A stretch of 64,000 bases of DNA from Streptomyces changanensis (GTDB lineage: Bacteria > Actinomycetota > Actinomycetes > Streptomycetales > Streptomycetaceae), in assembly GCF_024600715.1 (NCBI RefSeq), contig NZ_CP102332.1, positions 1,612,001 through 1,676,000 on the forward strand, given 5' to 3'. A program made the translations under genes and the position numbers. Positions 16,089-25,218 of this stretch are shown here, in pieces. Positions within the stretch are counted from its first letter, which is position 1. The number at the start of each line of letters is the position of its first letter. The notes beneath the pieces were generated by a model, which was not told the origin of the DNA, did not search any database, and was given only the letters and a program-made list of their open reading frames with translations.

Positions 16089-17390
16089 ATGTCACGCAGC
16101 ACGCCTTCAGGCGGTACGCCGCCGGGCAGCACGCCTTCGGGCGGTACGCCGCCACACGGCACACCACCCGCACCCGGTACGCCTTCGGGCACCACGTCCG
16201 CCCGCAGCGCGCCCGTCCCCGGTACGGCTTCGCGCAGTGCGTCGGACGTCCTCGTCATCGGGGGCGGGATCATCGGCCTGGTCACGGCCTGGCGGGCCGC
16301 GCAGCGGGGCCTGCGCACCGCCGTGGCCGACCCGCGGCCCGGCGGCGGGGCCGCGCAGGTGGCGGCCGGGATGCTCGCCGCCGTCACGGAGCTGCACTAC
16401 GGCGAGGAGACGCTGCTCGGCCTCAACCTCGCCTCGGCCGGGCGGTACCCGGACTTCGTCGCCGAGCTGGAGGCAGCCTCGGGGCTGGAGGTCGGCTTCC
16501 GCACGTGCGGCACGCTCGCCGTCGCGCTGGACGCCGACGACCGCGCCCACCTGCGGGAGCTGCACGCGCTCCAGCAGCGGTGCGGACTCGCGTCCGAGTG
16601 GCTGACCGGCCGCGAGTGCCGGCGCCTGGAGCCCATGCTGGCGCCCGCCGTGCGCGGCGGGCTGCGGGTGGACGGTGACCACCAGGTCGATCCCCGCCGG
16701 CTGTCCGCCGCGCTGGTGACCGCCTGCGAGCGGGCCGGGGTGGTCTTCCACCGCACCCGCGCGGTACGGCTGTCCACGGCGCGCGGGCGGGCCGCGGGCG
16801 CGGTCCTCGCGGACGGCACGGACGTGGTCGCGGAGCAGGTGGTGCTCGCGGCGGGCAGCCTCAGCGGGCGGCTCGACGGCGTGCCGGAGGCGGCGCTCCC
16901 GCCGGTGCGGCCGGTGAAGGGCCAGGTGCTGCGGCTGACGGTGCCCCCGGCGTACGCGCCGTTCCTGAACCGGTCGGTGCGGGCCGTCGTGCGCGGCAGC
17001 CACGTCTACCTCGTGCCCCGCGCCGACGGCGAACTCGTCGTGGGCGCGACCAGCGAGGAGCTGGGGTGGGACACGACGGTCACGGCGGGCGGCGTGTACG
17101 AGCTGCTGCGCGACGCCCACGAGCTGGTGCCGGGCATCACCGAGCTGCCGCTCACCGAGACGTGCGCCGGACTGCGGCCCGGATCGCCCGACAACGCGCC
17201 GCTACTGGGCCCGTCCGCGCTGCCCGGTCTGCACCTGGCGACCGGGCACTACCGCAACGGGGTCCTGCTGACCCCGGTCACCGGCGACGTGATGGGCGCG
17301 CTGCTGGCCACCGGGGAGCTGCCCGAGGTCGCCCGCGCGTTCACCCCCGCCCGCTTCGCCCCCGCCCCCGCCCCCGTAGGAGTGTCATGA
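16089..17390 (+). CDS. thiO: Glycine oxidase (thiazole branch of thiamine synthesis)
   Basis: 433 residues. This FAD enzyme oxidises glycine to the iminoglycine used by ThiG. The FAD motif is DVLVIGGGIIGLVTAWRAAQRGLRTAV. The C-terminal segment CAGLRPGSPDNAPLLGPS...GHYRNGVLLTPVTG is typical of ThiO. The first 50 residues are an unusual Ser/Thr/Gly/Pro-rich extension made by a DNA duplication, not needed for the fold. The stop codon overlaps the thiS start (ATGA). Expression is governed by the TPP riboswitch directly upstream. Confidence 0.93.
   Translation: MSRSTPSGGTPPGSTPSGGTPPHGTPPAPGTPSGTTSARSAPVPGTASRSASDVLVIGGGIIGLVTAWRAAQRGLRTAVADPRPGGGAAQVAAGMLAAVTELHYGEETLLGLNLASAGRYPDFVAELEAASGLEVGFRTCGTLAVALDADDRAHLRELHALQQRCGLASEWLTGRECRRLEPMLAPAVRGGLRVDGDHQVDPRRLSAALVTACERAGVVFHRTRAVRLSTARGRAAGAVLADGTDVVAEQVVLAAGSLSGRLDGVPEAALPPVRPVKGQVLRLTVPPAYAPFLNRSVRAVVRGSHVYLVPRADGELVVGATSEELGWDTTVTAGGVYELLRDAHELVPGITELPLTETCAGLRPGSPDNAPLLGPSALPGLHLATGHYRNGVLLTPVTGDVMGALLATGELPEVARAFTPARFAPAPAPVGVS
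16096..16153 (+). repeat. 28-base direct duplication in the 5' end of thiO
   Basis: A 28-base unit beginning GCAGCACGCCTTC occurs at 16096-16123 and 16126-16153 with one difference and a 30-base period. It encodes repeated S-T-P-S-G-G-T-P-P in the N-terminal extension of the oxidase. It starts 7 bases after the start codon, next to the riboswitch-controlled initiation region. Confidence 0.85.
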
Positions 17391-17611
17391 GCCACCAGGC
17401 AGGCGGCGCCGTCACCGTGTCGGTGAACGGCGAGCCGCGCGAGCTGGCCGCCCCCCTCACCCTCGACGCCCTGGTCGCCACGCTCACGGCCGCCCCCTCG
17501 GGGGTGGCGGCCGCGGTCAACGAGACCGTCGTCCCGCGCGGCGCCTGGGCGGCGACGGCGCTCGCCGACGGCGACCGGGTCGAGGTCCTCACCGCCGTGC
17601 AGGGGGGCTGA
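17387..17611 (+). CDS. thiS: Sulfur carrier protein ThiS
   Basis: 74-residue ubiquitin-like protein. It starts with VTVSVNGEPREL and ends in Gly-Gly (TAVQGG), which carries the thiocarboxylate used to build the thiazole ring. The ATG at 17387 overlaps the thiO stop, with GGAG just upstream, so the two are translationally coupled. thiG follows after 3 bases. Confidence 0.94.
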   Translation: MSHQAGGAVTVSVNGEPRELAAPLTLDALVATLTAAPSGVAAAVNETVVPRGAWAATALADGDRVEVLTAVQGG

Positions 17612-18409
<798 letters not shown>

Positions 18410-18528
18410 GCCGCCGGAGGGGTACCGCTCCCCCGCCCAGACCCCCTCCGACGTGCGGCGTGTCACAAGTCGGCTGCACGACGGCGCCGGTCATGTACAG
18501 GGCGACGGGAGGGGTCCCGGGGGGCTCG

Positions 18529-18534
18529 TAGACT
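18529..18534 (+). promoter_or_regulatory. -10 element of a probable leaderless kinase promoter
   Basis: TAGACT lies 7 bases before the GTG at 18542, and the intervening bases contain no ribosome-binding site. No good -35 is visible. Confidence 0.5.
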
Positions 18535-18541
18535 CGGGCCC

Positions 18542-20530
18542 GTGGATACGACCCTTCACGACCCGCTCGCCGGCCGGCTGCTCGACGGCCGCTACCGGGT
18601 CGACGCGCGCGTCGCCGTCGGCGGCATGGCCACGGTGTACCGGGCCGTCGACACCCGCCTCGACCGGGTGCTCGCCCTCAAGGTGATGCACCCGGACCTG
18701 GCGACCGACGCGACGTTCGTGGAGCGGTTCATCCGCGAGGCCAAGTCCGTGGCGCGGCTCTCGCACCCGAACGTCGTCGGCGTCTTCGACCAGGGCGCCG
18801 ACGGGGAGTACGTCTACCTGGCGATGGAGTACGTCGCCGGCTGCACCCTGCGCGACGTGCTGCGCGAGCGCGGAGCGCTGCCACCGCGCGCGGCGCTGGA
18901 CATCCTGGAGCCGGTGCTCGCCGCGCTCGGGGCGGCGCACCGCGCCGGGTTCGTGCACCGCGACATGAAGCCGGAGAACGTCCTCATAGGTGACGACGGC
19001 CGGGTCAAGGTGGCGGACTTCGGCCTCGTCCGGGCCGTCGGCACGGCCACGAACACCACCGGCTCCGTCCTCGGCACCGTCTCGTACCTCGCCCCCGAGC
19101 AGATCGAGCACGGCACCGCCGACACCCGCGCCGACGTGTACGCGTGCGGCGTCGTGCTGTACGAGATGCTGACCGGCGGCAAGCCGCACGGCGGGGACAC
19201 CCCCGCCCAGGTCCTCTACCAGCACCTGAACAACGACGTCCCCGCCCCCTCGGCCGCCGTCCCCGGCCTCGCGCCAAAGCTGGACGCGCTGGTGGCCGCC
19301 GCCACGGTGCGGGACGCGGGGCAGCGCCCGGACGACGCCGTGGCGCTCCTGGCGCTGGCCCGCGGGGCCCGCGCCGCGCTCGGCGAGGCGCAGCTCGACC
19401 TCGTACCGCCCGCGGCGCGCACGGCGGACGGCGCCGGCACGGGCCCGGACGGGGCGCCGGACGCGGGCACCGGCCCGGACGACGTCACGAGCGTCATCGC
19501 CCGGCCGTTCCCCACCGGCGACGACGTCCGCCACACCAGCCGTCTGGAGGTGCCGCCGGGCACGGGTACGGGCCGGCTGCCGCGCCCCGCGCCGCCCGTC
19601 GCGCGGCGCGGCGCCCTGGCCGCGGCCCTCGCCGGGCCCCGGCGCGGCCTCGTCGCGGCCCTGGCGGCCGTGCTGCTGGTCCTCGGGGTCGGCGCGGGCG
19701 TCTGGTACATCAACTCCGGCCAGTTCACGCGCGTGCCCACCACCGGCGTGCTCGGCAAGACCCGCGCGGAGGCCGAGCGGCGACTCTCGGACGAGGGCCT
19801 CGACGTCGGCTCGACCCGCGAGGACTTCAGCGGCGCCTTCGAGCGCGGCACCGTCATGGCCACCGACCCGGCGCCCGGCGAGCGGATCCGCGGCAGCGGC
19901 TCGGTCACCCTCGTCATCTCCCGCGGTCCGAGGATCGTCAAGGTGCCGGAGCTGGCGGGCGAGCCGCTCGCCGCCGCCAAGGAGAAGCTGCGTGCGGCCG
20001 GGCTGGCCGCGGGCGTGGTGACCGAGGCGTTCGACGCGGGCGTCGCGCGCGGCTCGGTGATCAGCAGCGACCCGCCGGCCGGGACGGAGAAGTCCCCGGA
20101 CGCGGCCGTCGCGCTGGTCGTCAGCAAGGGCGCCCCGGTCGAGGTCCCCGGCGTGGTCGGGCAGCCGCTCGCCAAGGCCCGCGACACGCTCGTGGAGACC
20201 GGGTTCGAGGTGGTGCTCGCCAAGGAGGCCGTCCACTCCGCCCAGCCCGCCGGGTCCGTCGCCGCGCAGTCCCTGCCGGAGGGCGCCCGGGCGGCCGAGG
20301 GCGACACCGTCACGCTCACCCCCTCCAAGGGCCCGCGGGCGGTCGAGGTGCCCGACGTGACCGGGGACGACGTCGACGAGGCCGAGCGCCGGCTGGAGGA
20401 GGCGGGGTTCGAGGTCACGGTGGAGCGGAGCTTCCCGTTCCTCGGCGACACCGTGGCCTCCCAGTCCGTGCGCGGCGGGGCCACCGCACCGGAGGGCAGC
20501 ACGATCACGCTCAAGACCAAGGGAATCTAG
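18542..20530 (+). CDS. PASTA-domain Ser/Thr protein kinase (PknB-like)
   Basis: 662 residues. An N-terminal kinase domain carries a Gly-rich loop near 27 (VGGMATVY), Lys47 in LALKV, the catalytic loop HRDMKPENVL, the DFG loop, and the activation segment ending GTVSYLAPEQ. A low-complexity linker and one transmembrane helix (LVAALAAVLLVLGVGAGVWYI) follow, then four extracellular PASTA repeats. Such kinases sense muropeptides or lipid II and control cell-wall growth, sporulation and dormancy. The Rv2175c-like protein encoded at 14.0-14.4 kb could be a substrate, by analogy with mycobacteria. It stands alone, with the nuclease gene 9 bases downstream. Confidence 0.95.
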   Translation: MDTTLHDPLAGRLLDGRYRVDARVAVGGMATVYRAVDTRLDRVLALKVMHPDLATDATFVERFIREAKSVARLSHPNVVGVFDQGADGEYVYLAMEYVAGCTLRDVLRERGALPPRAALDILEPVLAALGAAHRAGFVHRDMKPENVLIGDDGRVKVADFGLVRAVGTATNTTGSVLGTVSYLAPEQIEHGTADTRADVYACGVVLYEMLTGGKPHGGDTPAQVLYQHLNNDVPAPSAAVPGLAPKLDALVAAATVRDAGQRPDDAVALLALARGARAALGEAQLDLVPPAARTADGAGTGPDGAPDAGTGPDDVTSVIARPFPTGDDVRHTSRLEVPPGTGTGRLPRPAPPVARRGALAAALAGPRRGLVAALAAVLLVLGVGAGVWYINSGQFTRVPTTGVLGKTRAEAERRLSDEGLDVGSTREDFSGAFERGTVMATDPAPGERIRGSGSVTLVISRGPRIVKVPELAGEPLAAAKEKLRAAGLAAGVVTEAFDAGVARGSVISSDPPAGTEKSPDAAVALVVSKGAPVEVPGVVGQPLAKARDTLVETGFEVVLAKEAVHSAQPAGSVAAQSLPEGARAAEGDTVTLTPSKGPRAVEVPDVTGDDVDEAERRLEEAGFEVTVERSFPFLGDTVASQSVRGGATAPEGSTITLKTKGI

Positions 20531-20539
20531 AGGCACCCC

Positions 20540-21388
20540 ATGCGCAACCCCGTCGGGGGCCACGTCCCCGTGGCCGGCGGTCTGGCCGCCACCGGCCTCG
20601 CCGCCGCCCGTGAGATGGGCGCCGAGACCGTGCAGGTCTTCGTCGCCAACCCGCGCGGCTGGGCGACGCCCGCCGGCAACCCGGCGCAGGACGCCGCGTT
20701 CCGCGAGCACTGCGCCGCCGAGGGCATACCGGTGTACGTCCACGCCCCGTACCTGATCAACTTCGGCTCGCACACCGCGGCGACCGTGGAGCGGTCGGTG
20801 GAGTCCCTGCGCCACTCGCTGCGCCGGGGCCGCGCGATCGGCGCCCGGGGCGTCGTCGTGCACACCGGCTCGGCGACCGGCGGACGGCCCCGGGAGGAGG
20901 CGCTCGCCCAGGTGCGGGAGCACGTGCTGCCGCTGCTGGACGAGCTGACGCACGACGACGACCCGTTCCTGCTGCTGGAGTCGACCGCCGGGCAGGGGTC
21001 GTCGCTGTGCTCCATGACCTGGGACTTCGGCCCGTACTTCGAGGCGCTCGACGCCCATCCCCGGCTGGGCGTGTGCCTGGACACCTGCCACGCCTTCGCC
21101 GCGGGCCACGACCTGACCGGGACCGGCATGCACAAGACCCTGGACCTGCTGGTGGAGACGGTCGGTGAGGGGAGGCTGAAGCTGATCCACGCCAACGACT
21201 CCAAGGACGTCGCCGGCGCGCACAAGGACCGGCACGCCAACATCGGCGCCGGGCACATCGGCGACGAGCCCTTCCGGGAGCTGATGCGCCACCCGGCGAC
21301 CGAGGGCGTACCGCTGGTCATCGAAACGCCGGGCCCCAGGGAGCAGCACGCGCGGGACGTGGCCCTGCTGAAGTCCCTGCGCGACTGA
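20540..21388 (+). CDS. Endonuclease IV-family AP endonuclease
   Basis: 282-residue TIM-barrel nuclease of the Nfo family. It acts on abasic and oxidised sites in DNA base excision repair. Metal-ligand motifs are visible: VYVHAPYLINFGS, GVVVHTGS, LLLESTAGQGSS, VCLDTCHAFAAGHD, IHANDSKD, and RHANIGAGHIGDEPF. It starts 9 bases after the kinase stop codon with AGAGG as ribosome-binding site, so the two are probably cotranscribed. Confidence 0.93.
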   Translation: MRNPVGGHVPVAGGLAATGLAAAREMGAETVQVFVANPRGWATPAGNPAQDAAFREHCAAEGIPVYVHAPYLINFGSHTAATVERSVESLRHSLRRGRAIGARGVVVHTGSATGGRPREEALAQVREHVLPLLDELTHDDDPFLLLESTAGQGSSLCSMTWDFGPYFEALDAHPRLGVCLDTCHAFAAGHDLTGTGMHKTLDLLVETVGEGRLKLIHANDSKDVAGAHKDRHANIGAGHIGDEPFRELMRHPATEGVPLVIETPGPREQHARDVALLKSLRD

Positions 21389-21520
21389 GCACCCGGCGCG
21401 GCCCCGCCCCGGCACCCGCCCCCTTCCCGAGGGGCGGCTCCGGCCTGGGAGGCATACGGTGTCGTGTACGGGCACGTCCCACGTGCGACGGCCCGACCGC
21501 CCGACCGCCATCCGCACCCG

Positions 21521-21569
21521 CCACCCGCCACCCGCCACCCGCCACCCGCCACCCGCCACCCGCCACCCG
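21521..21569. repeat. Seven perfect copies of a 7-base tandem repeat
   Basis: CCACCCG is repeated seven times without interruption (21521-21569), preceded by a degenerate copy. The array ends 14 bases before the ATG of the DUF4396 gene, so it sits in that gene's promoter or 5' leader. The array has no stop codon in its frames, but no gene reads through it. Such arrays are prone to slippage. Confidence 0.92.
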
Positions 21570-21583
21570 GCACGGGGCACACC

Positions 21584-22075
21584 ATGGACCACACGCACCC
21601 CGCGGCGCACCGCGGACAGCACGCCCCCTCCGACGGCCCGGCCGACTGGGCGACGGCGACCCGGGCCACCCTGCACTGCCTCACCGGCTGTGCCTTCGGC
21701 GAGGTCCTCGGCATGGTCATCGGCACCGCCCTGGGCTGGGGCAACGCGCCGACCATGGCCCTCGCGATCGTCCTGGCGTTCTTCTTCGGCTACTCGTTGA
21801 CGCTCGGGGCGGTCCTGCGGGCCGGGCTCGGCCTGCGGGCCGCCGTCGGCGTCGCGCTCGCCGCGGACACGCTGTCGATCACCGTCATGGAGGTCGTGGA
21901 CAACGGCGTGCTGCTGCTGGTCCCGGGGGCGATGGACGCGCACCTGTCGGACGGGCTGTTCTGGGCGGCGCTGGCCTTCGCGTTCGCCGTCGCGTTCGCG
22001 GTCACCACGCCGGTCAACAGGTGGCTGATCGGTCGCGGCAGGGGCCACGCGGTGGTGCACCGCTACCACGGCTGA
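21584..22075 (+). CDS. DUF4396 membrane protein
   Basis: 163 residues. A hydrophilic His/Asp-rich N-terminus leads to four predicted helices (from about 33, 60, 85 and 125). The sequence TLHCLTGCAFGEVLGMVIGTALGW is characteristic of DUF4396. The family is often found with copper or heavy-metal genes, but no such neighbours are present here. The ATG at 21584 has only a weak GGGG ribosome-binding site. The 7-base repeat array lies directly upstream. Confidence 0.8.
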   Translation: MDHTHPAAHRGQHAPSDGPADWATATRATLHCLTGCAFGEVLGMVIGTALGWGNAPTMALAIVLAFFFGYSLTLGAVLRAGLGLRAAVGVALAADTLSITVMEVVDNGVLLLVPGAMDAHLSDGLFWAALAFAFAVAFAVTTPVNRWLIGRGRGHAVVHRYHG

Positions 22076-22104
22076 CGGGCTCGGCCCGCCGCGCCCGGCG
22101 GGCG

Positions 22105-22737
22105 TCAGAGCTCGGGGCCGTCGCCCGGCTCCTCCTGGTAGGAGTAGCGCTGCTCCGCCCAGGGGTCGCCGACGTTGTGGTAGCCGCGCTCCTCCCAGAA
22201 GCCGCGGCGGTCGGCGGTCATGTACTCGACGCCGCGGACCCACTTGGGGCCCTTCCACGCGTACAGGTGGGGCACGATCAGCCGCAGCGGGAAGCCGTGC
22301 TCCGCGGTGAGGAGCTCACCGTCCTTGTGCGTGGCGAAGATGGTCCGCTCCGAGGCGAAGTCGGACAGCCGCATGTTGGCGCTGAAGCCGTACTCGGCCC
22401 ACACCATCACGTGGGTCGCGTCGGGGGCCGGCGGGGCGAGCTCCAGGACGGTCCGCGCGGGAACGCCCCCCCATTCGGCCCCCACCATGCTGAACTTCGT
22501 GACGCAGTGCAGATCGGCCACGACGGTGGAGAAGGGGAGCGCGGAGAACTCCTCGTGGCTCCAGCAGTGCTTGCCGCCGCCCGCGGTGGCGCCGAAGACG
22601 CGGAACTCCCAGCGCTCGGGGCGGAACCGTGGGACGGGCCCGTAGTGGGTGACCGGCCAGCCGCGCTGCAGGCGCTGCCCGGGGGGAAGCGCGGACTCCC
22701 TTGCCGCCCGGTGTTCCTCGCTCTCCGGCTGACCCAT
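22105..22737 (-). CDS. Sulfite oxidase-like molybdopterin-dependent oxidoreductase
   Basis: 210 residues, matching the oxidoreductase molybdopterin-binding domain of the sulfite oxidase/MsrP superfamily. The molybdenum-ligand Cys is in VADLHCVTKFSMV, and PLRLIVPHLYAWKGPKWVRGVEYM is the usual C-terminal motif. There is no Tat signal peptide, so a cytoplasmic enzyme is likely; the substrate is unknown. It is convergent with the DUF4396 gene (30-base gap) and divergent from bfr. Confidence 0.88.
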   Translation of the reverse strand: MGQPESEEHRAARESALPPGQRLQRGWPVTHYGPVPRFRPERWEFRVFGATAGGGKHCWSHEEFSALPFSTVVADLHCVTKFSMVGAEWGGVPARTVLELAPPAPDATHVMVWAEYGFSANMRLSDFASERTIFATHKDGELLTAEHGFPLRLIVPHLYAWKGPKWVRGVEYMTADRRGFWEERGYHNVGDPWAEQRYSYQEEPGDGPEL

Positions 22738-22894
22738 GGCTCAATGGTGACAGACCGGGAGGGGTGGTCACGACCAGCGGCCGGGGCGATCCGGACAAGT
22801 CCCACTAAGCCTCCACTTACTGGACTGCCCTCCTCCACGGTGCGAGGATGCGCGCATCCCGCCCCCGTTCACACGCGTGGAAGGAGCCTCTGCG

Positions 22895-23374
22895 ATGCAG
22901 GGCGACCCCGAGGTCATCGAGTTCCTGAACGAGCAGCTGACGGCCGAACTGACGGCGATCAACCAGTACTTCCTGCACGCCAAGATGCAGGAGAACTTCG
23001 GGTGGACGAAGCTGGCGAAGTACACCCGCGCGGAGTCCTTCGACGAGATGAAGCACGCGGAGGTGCTCACCGACCGGATCCTCTTCCTGGAGGGCCTGCC
23101 GAACTACCAGCGGCTGTTCCACGTCCGCGTGGGCCAGTCGGTGACGGAGATGTTCCAGGCGGACCGCGAGGTGGAGGTCGAGGCGATCGACCGCCTGAAG
23201 CGCGGCATCGACGTGATGCGCAGCAAGGGCGACATCACCTCGGCCAACATCTTCGAGTCGATCCTCGCCGACGAGGAGCACCACATCGACTACCTCGACA
23301 CGCAGCTGGAGCTGGTGAGCAAGCTCGGCGAGGCGCTCTACCTGGCCCAGGCCATCGAGCAGCCCGAGGGCTAG
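22895..23374 (+). CDS. bfr: Bacterioferritin
   Basis: 159-residue 24-mer-forming haem ferritin. All ferroxidase ligands are at the canonical positions: Glu18, Glu51, His54, and the later EVEVEA and ADEEHHIDYLD segments. Met52 is the haem ligand at the subunit interface. The ATG at 22895 has AAGGAG upstream; an upstream in-frame ATG (22877) lacks one. It is convergent with bfd, the ferredoxin that reduces the core to release iron, 10 bases away. Confidence 0.96.
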   Translation: MQGDPEVIEFLNEQLTAELTAINQYFLHAKMQENFGWTKLAKYTRAESFDEMKHAEVLTDRILFLEGLPNYQRLFHVRVGQSVTEMFQADREVEVEAIDRLKRGIDVMRSKGDITSANIFESILADEEHHIDYLDTQLELVSKLGEALYLAQAIEQPEG

Positions 23375-23384
23375 CCCGTACGGC

Positions 23385-23657
23385 TCAGGCCGCCTCGGAC
23401 ACCGGGACCGGGGATCCGGTCGCGGTGGGGGCGGCGGCGAGCCCGGACAGCGCCGGCTCGCCCTGGTCCAGCAGGTCGCGTCGGGGGCAGGCACCCCGGC
23501 CGAGGATGGCCTGGATGCGACGTACGCAGGAACCGCAGTCGGTGCCGGCCTTGCAGGCCGAGGCGATCTGGCGCGGCGTGCAGGCGCCGGCGTCCGCGTG
23601 TTCCTTGACCTGCTTCTCGGTGATACCGAAGCACGAGCAGACGTACACGCGGGTCAC
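23385..23657 (-). CDS. bfd: Bacterioferritin-associated [2Fe-2S] ferredoxin
   Basis: 90 residues. The BFD-like fold starts VYVCSCFGITEKQVKEH and contains ACKAGTDCGSCVRRIQAIL, so the four cluster ligands are Cys7, Cys9, Cys41 and Cys44. The Pro/Ala-rich tail beyond about residue 60 is not part of the domain. It would reduce Bfr-stored iron. An iron box lies 51 bases upstream of the start, which fits induction when iron is scarce. Confidence 0.92.
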   Translation of the reverse strand: MTRVYVCSCFGITEKQVKEHADAGACTPRQIASACKAGTDCGSCVRRIQAILGRGACPRRDLLDQGEPALSGLAAAPTATGSPVPVSEAA

Positions 23658-23707
23658 CTCCCTGCAGGTTCGGGGCCTCGGCCGTCGAAAACGCCCCGCC
23701 CGGTCGG

Positions 23708-23726
23708 TGAGGCAAACCTAACCTTA
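23708..23726 (-). promoter_or_regulatory. Probable iron box (DmdR/IdeR operator) upstream of bfd
   Basis: The minus-strand 19-mer TAAGGTTAGGTTTGCCTCA matches 14 of 19 positions of the actinobacterial iron-box consensus TTAGGTTAGGCTCACCTAA, including the TTAGG core. It lies 51-69 bases before the bfd start, where it can block the promoter. The bfr gene has no equivalent site that I can see. Confidence 0.75.
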
Positions 23727-23774
23727 CCCATAGGGCAGGGGCCGCGAAAGTCCGGGAGACCCCGGAAAACGCGA

Positions 23775-23805
23775 TGGGGCGCGGATCACATGGATCCGCG
23801 CCCCA
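23775..23805 (-). terminator. Terminator after the DAHP synthase gene
   Basis: Perfect 13-base stem TGGGGCGCGGATC / GATCCGCGCCCCA with a 5-base loop, 45 bases past the stop of the minus-strand gene and upstream of the bfd promoter region. Confidence 0.85.
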
Positions 23806-23849
23806 CCATGCCGTCAAGGCCGTTTCCGGCCATGATCAGCGACCTTCAC

Positions 23850-25205
23850 TCACTGGGCGCGGTACATCTCCGCCACCAGGAAGGCCAGGTCCAGCGACTG
23901 GCTGCGGTTGAGCCGCGGGTCGCAGGCCGTCTCGTACCGCTGGTGCAGGTCGTCGACGAAGATCTCGTCGCCGCCGCCCACGCACTCGGTGACGTCGTCG
24001 CCGGTCAGCTCGACGTGGATGCCGCCCGGGTGCGTGCCCAGCGCCTTGTGGACCTCGAAGAAGCCCTTGACCTCGTCCAGGACGTCGTCGAAGCGGCGCG
24101 TCTTGTGGCCGGAGGCGGCCTCGAAGGTGTTGCCGTGCATCGGGTCGGTGACCCACACGACGGAGGCGCCCGACGCGGTGACCTTCTCGACGAGCTCGGG
24201 GAGCCGGTCGCGGACCTTGTCGGCGCCCATGCGGACGATGAAGGTCAGCCGACCGGGCTCGCGCTCCGGGTCCAGGCGGTCGATGTAGGTCAGCGCCTCG
24301 TCGACCGTCGTGGTCGGGCCCAGCTTGACGCCGACGGGGTTGCGGACCTTGGAGGCGAACTCGATGTGCGCGTGGTCGAGCTGGCGGGTGCGCTCACCGA
24401 TCCACACCATGTGGCCGGACGTGTCGTACAGCTCGCCGGTGCGCGAGTCCACCCGGGTCAGGGCCGACTCGTAGTCGAGGAGCAGCGCCTCGTGGGAGGC
24501 GTAGAACTCGACCGTGCGGAACTCGGCCGGGTCCGTGCCGCACGCCTTCATGAAGTTCAGGGCGTCGTCGATCTCCCGGGCCAGCTGCTCATAGCGCTGA
24601 CCGGACGGGGAGGACTTGACGAAGTCCTGGTTCCAGGCGTGCACCTGGCGCAGGTCGGCGTAGCCGCCGGTGGTGAAGGCGCGGACCAGGTTCAGCGTCG
24701 AGGCGGACGCCTGGTACATCCGCTTCAGCCGCTGCGGGTCCGGGACGCGCGACTCCTCGGTGAAGTCGAAGCCGTTCACCGAGTCGCCGCGGTAGGTCGG
24801 CAGGGTCACGCCGTCGCGGGTCTCGGTGGGCTTGGAGCGCGGCTTGGAGTACTGGCCGGCGATCCGCCCGACCTTCACGACGGGTACGGAGGCGGCGTAC
24901 GTCAGGACGGCGCCCATCTGCAGCAGCGTCTTCAGCTTCGCCCGGATGTCCTCGGCCCCGACCGCGTCGAAGGACTCGGCGCAGTCGCCACCCTGGAGGA
25001 GGAACGCCTCGCCCCTGGCGACGGCTCCCAGCCGGGCGCGCAGCTGGTCGCACTCGCCGGCGAAGACGAGCGGCGGATAGGACTCGAGGTCGGCGATCAC
25101 ATCGCGCAGAGCCTCGGCATCCGGGTACTCGGGCTGCTGCGCCGCGGGCAGGTCTCGCCAGGTCGCCTTGGCGGCGACGGCGTGGGTGTCAGCGTTCACG
25201 GTCAC
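23850..25205 (-). CDS. Class II 3-deoxy-D-arabino-heptulosonate 7-phosphate synthase
   Basis: 451 residues. It condenses PEP and erythrose 4-phosphate in the first step of the shikimate pathway. Class II (plant-like) motifs are present: FAGECDQLRARL, FLLQGGDCAESF, VGRIAGQYSKPRS, SGHMVWIGERTRQLD, WVTDPMHGNT, and GGIHVELTGDDVTECVGG. The GTG at 25205 is chosen because it lies 7 bases from a -10 element; a second GTG at 25199 is possible. It is divergent from the anthranilate synthase, giving a local aromatic amino acid locus. Confidence 0.95.
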   Translation of the reverse strand: MTVNADTHAVAAKATWRDLPAAQQPEYPDAEALRDVIADLESYPPLVFAGECDQLRARLGAVARGEAFLLQGGDCAESFDAVGAEDIRAKLKTLLQMGAVLTYAASVPVVKVGRIAGQYSKPRSKPTETRDGVTLPTYRGDSVNGFDFTEESRVPDPQRLKRMYQASASTLNLVRAFTTGGYADLRQVHAWNQDFVKSSPSGQRYEQLAREIDDALNFMKACGTDPAEFRTVEFYASHEALLLDYESALTRVDSRTGELYDTSGHMVWIGERTRQLDHAHIEFASKVRNPVGVKLGPTTTVDEALTYIDRLDPEREPGRLTFIVRMGADKVRDRLPELVEKVTASGASVVWVTDPMHGNTFEAASGHKTRRFDDVLDEVKGFFEVHKALGTHPGGIHVELTGDDVTECVGGGDEIFVDDLHQRYETACDPRLNRSQSLDLAFLVAEMYRAQ

Positions 25206-25212
25206 CTCGACA

Positions 25213-25218
25213 ACATTA
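25213..25218 (-). promoter_or_regulatory. -10 element of a probable leaderless DAHP synthase promoter
   Basis: TAATGT on the minus strand ends 7 bases before the GTG at 25205. No ribosome-binding site fits between them. No strong -35 is visible. Confidence 0.5.

Noticed and set aside
18491..22258. A 1255-codon minus-strand open frame across the kinase and nuclease genes
   Set aside because: It is a shadow frame of high-GC coding DNA: Arg/Gly/Val-rich, no domain, no start signal, and it runs antisense to two well-supported genes.
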